DNA from: LMUY01 sp965199555
Lineage (GTDB): Bacteria > Pseudomonadota > Alphaproteobacteria > Acetobacterales > Acetobacteraceae
Direction of reading: 5' to 3'
Length of the DNA: 64,000 bases
Assembly (NCBI GenBank): GCA_965199555.1
Contig: CBDASJ010000008.1
Location: 124,001 to 188,000, forward strand
The notes under the pieces are model-generated. The model saw only the letters and a program-made list of their open reading frames with translations, made no database searches and was not told the origin of the DNA. How positions within the stretch are numbered: the first letter of the stretch is position 1; each line of letters opens with the position of its first letter. Below are positions 60,406-64,000 of this stretch, piece by piece. The position numbers were made by a program, and so were the translations under genes.

Positions 60406-61056
60406 TTAGATCCCGGCGCGGGTGGTCATACGCGACCGCTCGGCCTGCAACTCGTCCTCGGTCATAACGCCGCGGGTTTCGTCGAAGCGGCTCCAATCAC
60501 CCGACGCGCGGTAATCAGCCCCGCGTTGCGCCACATCGACCGGGCCATGGCGCGACATGATCGCTTCGGCTTCCGTCGCACGCGCGTCATCCGAACGAAC
60601 GGTGACCAGCGTGCTGCCACGACGCACGCCTTCGGCGTAGACGTGGGCATGGTCGTCGGACACGCCCGCACCGGTAAGCGAGCCCAACAGCCCACCGGCG
60701 GCCGCGCCGGCTCCGGCACCCGTGAGTGTCGCCACCAGCCAGCCAGCGGCGATCACCGGGCCGACGCCTGGAATGGCAAGCGCGCCAATGCCTGCGAGCA
60801 GACCAGCACCGCCGCCGAGGATGGTTCCGATGGACGCACCAGTGCCGGCGCCCGCTGCCGGAGCGGTGGTGGTGTCCGCCGTGGTCGTGCCCGTGGTGCT
60901 GGTGGTGGTTCCCGTCGTCCCCATCGAGCCGGTGCTGGCGGAGCTTTGGTTCGCCACCAGGCTCACGTCGTCATGTGAGAACCCGGCACGCTCCAACTCT
61001 GCCACCACGCCCTGGGCGGTCTCGTAGCTGTCGTAAAGATGTGCAACTGTGCGCAT
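60406..61056 (-). CDS. General-stress-type protein with glycine-zipper core
   Basis: 216 residues. An N-terminal YflT-like part (VAHLYDSYETAQGVVAELERAGFSHDDVSLVAN, about 4-36), a Thr/Ser/Gly-rich linker, a glycine-zipper membrane-like region (GAGTGASIGTILGGGAGLLAGIGALAIPGVGPVIAAGWLVATL, about 70-110), and a short C-terminal domain with STLVTVRSDDARATEAEAIM. These features match proteins called general stress protein 17M/YflT in other bacteria. It is 33 bases after the secreted-protein gene whose promoter matches EcfG. Confidence 0.84.
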   Translation of the reverse strand: MRTVAHLYDSYETAQGVVAELERAGFSHDDVSLVANQSSASTGSMGTTGTTTSTTGTTTADTTTAPAAGAGTGASIGTILGGGAGLLAGIGALAIPGVGPVIAAGWLVATLTGAGAGAAAGGLLGSLTGAGVSDDHAHVYAEGVRRGSTLVTVRSDDARATEAEAIMSRHGPVDVAQRGADYRASGDWSRFDETRGVMTEDELQAERSRMTTRAGI

Positions 61057-61089
61057 GATATTCCCCTTGTTTGTGTTCGGCAGCCGCCG

Positions 61090-61563
61090 TTACTGGCCGG
61101 TGACGTTGCCCTGGTAATCCAGCGAGACGGACACCGGGTTGCCGTCCTTCTGAGCCTGGCCGCGCCAGATCCCCTGGTTGTCCTTCTTCAGGCCCTCAAC
61201 CTTGGTGTAACCGGCAGCCGCGATGCGACGGCTGGCTTGGCTCATCGTGAAGCTGTTGCGCCCCGGCACCGGTGCTGCTGCCGTCCGGTTGTTGGTGTTC
61301 CGCGTTTGAACGGAGCTCGGGCTGGGCGAGGATGTCGATTGCGGCGTCGTATTCACGGAAGCTGCCGGCGTCTGCGAGCCAGTGGAATGCGTGGTCGATG
61401 GCGCGGACATGGTCGTCGACGGGGTCGTGGCTGATGGGGCGACCTGGGGTGCCGTGCTCGGCGTCGTGGCCGGCGTGTTGGTGGCCTGGGCCATAGCTGC
61501 GACCGGCGCCAGAACCGTGCCACCGGCGAGAAGCAGGGTTGCCGCGGCGAGAGACATTCTCAT
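61090..61563 (-). CDS. Secreted PepSY-like protein with Thr/Ser/Pro linker
   Basis: 157 residues. A signal peptide (LAAATLLLAGGTVLAPVAAMAQ), a 75-residue linker made almost only of Thr, Ser, Pro, Ala and Asn, and a C-terminal 60-residue part (FTMSQASRRIAAAGYTKVEGLKKDNQGIWRGQA) like PepSY/YpeB-type small domains. Such proteins are abundant and stress-related in Acetobacteraceae, a point I recall only in general terms. Promoter with exact EcfG form upstream; AAGGA ribosome site. Confidence 0.78.
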   Translation of the reverse strand: MRMSLAAATLLLAGGTVLAPVAAMAQATNTPATTPSTAPQVAPSATTPSTTMSAPSTTHSTGSQTPAASVNTTPQSTSSPSPSSVQTRNTNNRTAAAPVPGRNSFTMSQASRRIAAAGYTKVEGLKKDNQGIWRGQAQKDGNPVSVSLDYQGNVTGQ

Positions 61564-61600
61564 CTTGCAGTCCTTTTGAATTGGATAGGCGTACCGTCAG

Positions 61601-61625
61601 AACGACGATCCCTGCCGAGCGTTCC
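61601..61625 (-). promoter_or_regulatory. EcfG general-stress promoter
   Basis: Minus strand GGAAC, 16 bases, CGTT, an exact match to the alphaproteobacterial EcfG (general stress response) consensus. It lies 38 bases before the ATG of the secreted PepSY-like gene. It should drive that gene and perhaps the stress protein, gloB and the GST behind it. Confidence 0.6.
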
Positions 61626-61677
61626 CTCGCGCGTTCGATCTGCTACGTGTTCCTCCGACACTGCTGCGGAGCGGATC

Positions 61678-62655
61678 ATGGCATTGACGTTGCGGGTTGC
61701 CGTCCAGATGGACCCGATCGAAACCATCAACATCGACGCGGATTCGACCTTCGCACTGATGCTGGAGGCGCAAAGGCGCGGCCACGCCCTGTGGCACTAC
61801 GAAGTGCGCCATATGAGCCTGCGGGAAGGCAAGCCGTCGCCCGGCGCGGCGAATGTCGAGCGGCTGACGGCGATCGCCCGGCCGGTTACCGTCGAGCGCA
61901 CCCGCGGTGCGCATTATCGGTTCGGGGAAACCAGCCGGGTCGATCTGGGGAGCATGGATGTCGTGCTGATGCGGCAGGACCCGCCGTTCGACATGGCCTA
62001 CATCACCGCCACCCACATGCTGGAACACATCCATCCGCGCACCCTGGTGGTGAACGACCCGGCGAGCGTCCGCGATGCGCCGGAAAAGCTGCTGGTCACG
62101 CATTTTCCGGAACTGATGCCGCCGACCCTGATAACCTGGGACAGCGAGGCCATCCGCAGCTTCCGCGCCGAGCATCGCGACATCATCGTCAAGCCACTGT
62201 TCGGCAATGGCGGCGCCGGCGTATTCCGCATCCGGGAGGATGACGAGAACCTCGCCTCCCTGCTGGAGATGCATTGGGCCCGCTCACGCGAGCCGCTGAT
62301 GATCCAGCGCTACGAACCGGCGGTCCGGCTCGGCGACAAGCGGGTCATCCTGGTGGATGGCGAGCCCTTGGGGGCCATCAACCGCGTGCCGGCCCAGGGC
62401 GAGGCGCGCTCCAACATGCATGTCGGCGGGCGGCCGGAAGCCGTGGCGCTGAGTGCCCGCGACCGTGAAATCTGCGCCAAGATCGGCCCCATGCTGCGCG
62501 AGCGCGGGCTGTTGTTCGTCGGGATCGACGTCATCGGCGACTGGCTGACGGAGATCAACGTCACCTCGCCCACCGGCTTGCAGGAGATCGTCCGGTTCGG
62601 CGGCCCGGACCTGTCAGGCGCGGTGTGGGACAAGATCGAGGCGAAGCGGAGCTAG
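61678..62655 (+). CDS. gshB: Glutathione synthetase
   Basis: 325 residues, ATP-grasp enzyme joining gamma-glutamylcysteine and glycine. Features: VAVQMDPIETINIDADSTFALMLEAQRRGH (about 7-36), LMRQDPPFDMAYI (about 98-110), KPLFGNGGAGVFRI (about 169-182) and FVGIDVIGDWLTEINVTSPTGLQEI (about 281-305). ATG 61678 with GGAG six bases upstream. Its stop overlaps the convergent XRE gene stop. With gloB and the GST it makes a glutathione group. Confidence 0.96.
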   Translation: MALTLRVAVQMDPIETINIDADSTFALMLEAQRRGHALWHYEVRHMSLREGKPSPGAANVERLTAIARPVTVERTRGAHYRFGETSRVDLGSMDVVLMRQDPPFDMAYITATHMLEHIHPRTLVVNDPASVRDAPEKLLVTHFPELMPPTLITWDSEAIRSFRAEHRDIIVKPLFGNGGAGVFRIREDDENLASLLEMHWARSREPLMIQRYEPAVRLGDKRVILVDGEPLGAINRVPAQGEARSNMHVGGRPEAVALSARDREICAKIGPMLRERGLLFVGIDVIGDWLTEINVTSPTGLQEIVRFGGPDLSGAVWDKIEAKRS

Positions 62656-63089
62656 TCCTCAGGGCCCATCGACTTGATCAGGTCCAGCATCCGCTTGCGG
62701 ACGTTCGGGTCGGTGATGCGGTAGTACGCCCGCACGAGTTCCAAGGTTTCCCGCTTGGCAAGCGCATCGTTGCTGCCAAACCCGTCCTGCTGCTCCGCAA
62801 AACCGTACACCTGCGGCTGCGGGCTGGATGGCATGATCCCGGCCAACGATTCCGGCATGTTATCGTAAAAGAAGCTAATCGGCACGTCCAGGATGCGCGA
62901 CAGGTCGAACAACCGCGACGCACCGACTCGGTTGGCACCGCGCTCGTATTTCTGCACCTGCTGAAAGGTCAGGCCCAGCGCGTCCCCCAGACGTTCCTGC
63001 GACATGCCCATGATCGTGCGGCGAAGCCTGATGCGCGCGCCAACATGCACATCAACTGGGCTGGCACGATTGTCGCCCTGATCCGCCAT
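62652..63089 (-). CDS. XRE family transcriptional regulator
   Basis: 145 residues. An HTH_3 domain: VGARIRLRRTIMGMSQERLGDALGLTFQQVQKYERGANRVGASRLFDLSRIL (about 16-67), then a short region YDNMPESLAGIMP and a C-terminal helix pair LVRAYYRITDPNVRKRMLDLIKSM. This architecture is widespread in alphaproteobacteria. ATG 63089 after AGGTGG. Target genes unknown; next to lnt. Confidence 0.92.
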   Translation of the reverse strand: MADQGDNRASPVDVHVGARIRLRRTIMGMSQERLGDALGLTFQQVQKYERGANRVGASRLFDLSRILDVPISFFYDNMPESLAGIMPSSPQPQVYGFAEQQDGFGSNDALAKRETLELVRAYYRITDPNVRKRMLDLIKSMGPED

Positions 63090-63219
63090 GAAGCCACCTG
63101 CCTTTTTTCGCCGAAGCCGACCGGTTGGCGGCAAGTTCCTGACGCGTAAAGAGGTGGTTAAAGCCACAACCGCGAATTGTCAACATTTTCATAAACCTTG
63201 TTTGGACGCTGACCGGTTC

Positions 63220-64000
63220 CTAGCGATTTTGGTTGGAAAATCGGACTTGGTCTCGTTTTTTGTTCACCCCAAGCCCGGCACCGCAGGCAATCAGCGCCAG
63301 AATCAGGGGTATGCTAAGCCCCAACCGTGAAAAAGGTGTCGGACCTCGCTGCCCGGGTAAGGACACCACGATCTCGTTTGCTACCCTGGGTTGCAGTCGG
63401 GCGATCTCTCGGCCCGCGGCGTCGAAGGCGCCGGTGATGCCGGTGTTGGCCGCCCGCATGATCGGCAGGCCTTCTTCGACCGCCCGCAAGCGCACGGCCT
63501 GGAAGTGCTGGCGCGGCCCCGTGGAGTTGCCGAACCAGGCATCGTTGGTGATGTTGACCAGCCAATCCGGCCGATTCTTTTCGTCGACTAGTTCGCCGGG
63601 ATAGATGGCCTCGTAGCAGATCAGGCCACCGAACGGCGGCAGAGTGGGCACGTGCAAGGTTTTCGGCCCGCTGCCGAAGGCAAGGTGCCCCGGGACGATC
63701 TGCACGGCGAAGGGCACCCAGCTCGGCGGGTATTCCCCGAACGGCACCAAATGCCATTTGTCGTAGGTGCCGGCGATCGTGTCCGGGCCGGTCAGCACGA
63801 ACATGGTGTTGTACGGCTCCCCCGCCGCGTCCACCCGGATGCTGCCGGCCAGCACCGCGGTGGCCGGGATCGCTGCCTGCCACACGGCCTCACGCGCCGC
63901 CCGGTCGCGGCCGAGCAGATACGGGCTGGCGGTTTCCGGCCACACGACGACGACGGGCTGGTCCGGCATGCGACGCCGGGCCTCCGCGACGCCGCGTCGG
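63220..64000 (-). CDS. lnt: Apolipoprotein N-acyltransferase (partial, C-terminal part)
   Basis: The last 260 residues of Lnt; the N-terminal membrane half lies beyond the window. The nitrilase-fold domain shows the Glu in VVVWPETASPYLL, the Lys in YDKWHLVPFGEYPP and the Cys in GLICYEAIYPGEL, plus NITNDAWFGNSTGPRQHFQAVRLRAVEEGLPIMRAANTGITG. A final membrane helix (LSIPLILALIACGAGLGV) follows. Inner-membrane enzyme that adds the third acyl chain to lipoproteins; it would mature the lipoproteins of this window. Confidence 0.95.
   Translation of the reverse strand, partial: RRGVAEARRRMPDQPVVVVWPETASPYLLGRDRAAREAVWQAAIPATAVLAGSIRVDAAGEPYNTMFVLTGPDTIAGTYDKWHLVPFGEYPPSWVPFAVQIVPGHLAFGSGPKTLHVPTLPPFGGLICYEAIYPGELVDEKNRPDWLVNITNDAWFGNSTGPRQHFQAVRLRAVEEGLPIMRAANTGITGAFDAAGREIARLQPRVANEIVVSLPGQRGPTPFSRLGLSIPLILALIACGAGLGVNKKRDQVRFSNQNR

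Noticed and set aside
1..64000. tRNA, rRNA, CRISPR arrays, transposases, phage genes
   Set aside because: I looked for tRNA arm patterns, regular repeats and mobile-element motifs and found none; nearly all bases are covered by ordinary genes.

Overview
This is a gene-dense, very GC-rich stretch of ordinary bacterial chromosome. It carries about 58 protein genes, mostly with overlapping or near-touching ends, and no tRNA, rRNA, CRISPR array, prophage or insertion sequence that I can see. The gene set points to an alphaproteobacterium, most likely Rhodospirillales/Acetobacteraceae: class I lysyl-tRNA synthetase, a Tad/Cpa pilus locus, the small families DUF4169, DUF3309, DUF6111 and DUF1285, the MoxR-DUF58-DUF4159 cluster, and one promoter matching the EcfG general-stress consensus. 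The taxon is inferred from gene content only.

Layout. 1-7.4 kb: a Tad/Flp pilus locus on the minus strand (flp, cpaA, cpaB, cpaC, a short cpaD-like lipoprotein, cpaE, cpaF, tadB, partial tadC), with a lytic transglycosylase just upstream. 8.2-10 kb: 3-hydroxyisobutyryl-CoA hydrolase and two small stress/membrane proteins. 10.1-22.2 kb: an orphan PotD-like binding protein, an MlaE-type permease whose 5' end looks frameshifted, the prkA-yeaH-spoVR stress operon, a MATE exporter, and the ATPase, MCE protein and lipoprotein of an Mla-type lipid transporter coupled to a DUF29 gene. 22.2-25.5 kb: a cyclic-ureide catabolic operon (allantoinase/hydantoinase-like enzyme plus two tandem N-carbamoyl-amino-acid-hydrolase-like enzymes). 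25.6-29.2 kb: class I lysyl-tRNA synthetase overlapping an MprF-like membrane protein that lacks the second half of the usual transferase domain.

29.2-38.7 kb: MaoC-like dehydratase, GlgX, Kup, a chemoreceptor with an unusual signalling tip, YdcF-DUF4169, dienelactone hydrolase, a DUF3309 mini-protein and MTA phosphorylase. 38.7-42.8 kb: the cytochrome bc1 operon, hemF and an exported helix-hairpin-helix protein. 42.9-47.2 kb: an EmrA plus two tandem EmrB pumps behind a TetR-type palindrome. 47.3-51.6 kb: an ABC exporter, a tRNA nucleotidyltransferase, DUF6111, a Nudix hydrolase and DUF1285. 51.8-59 kb: divergent moxR-DUF58-DUF4159 (frameshifted)-VWA/GATase-like genes plus an ankyrin-like exported protein. 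59-64 kb: a glutathione and stress group (GST, gloB, general-stress-type protein, secreted PepSY-like protein, gshB), an XRE regulator and the 3' part of lnt.

What stands out: two genes with apparent single-base frameshifts in G/C runs, the split Mla transporter, the lysyl-tRNA synthetase/truncated-MprF pair, several recognisable regulatory palindromes, and frequent coupling of genes through TTGA and GTGA stop-start overlaps.
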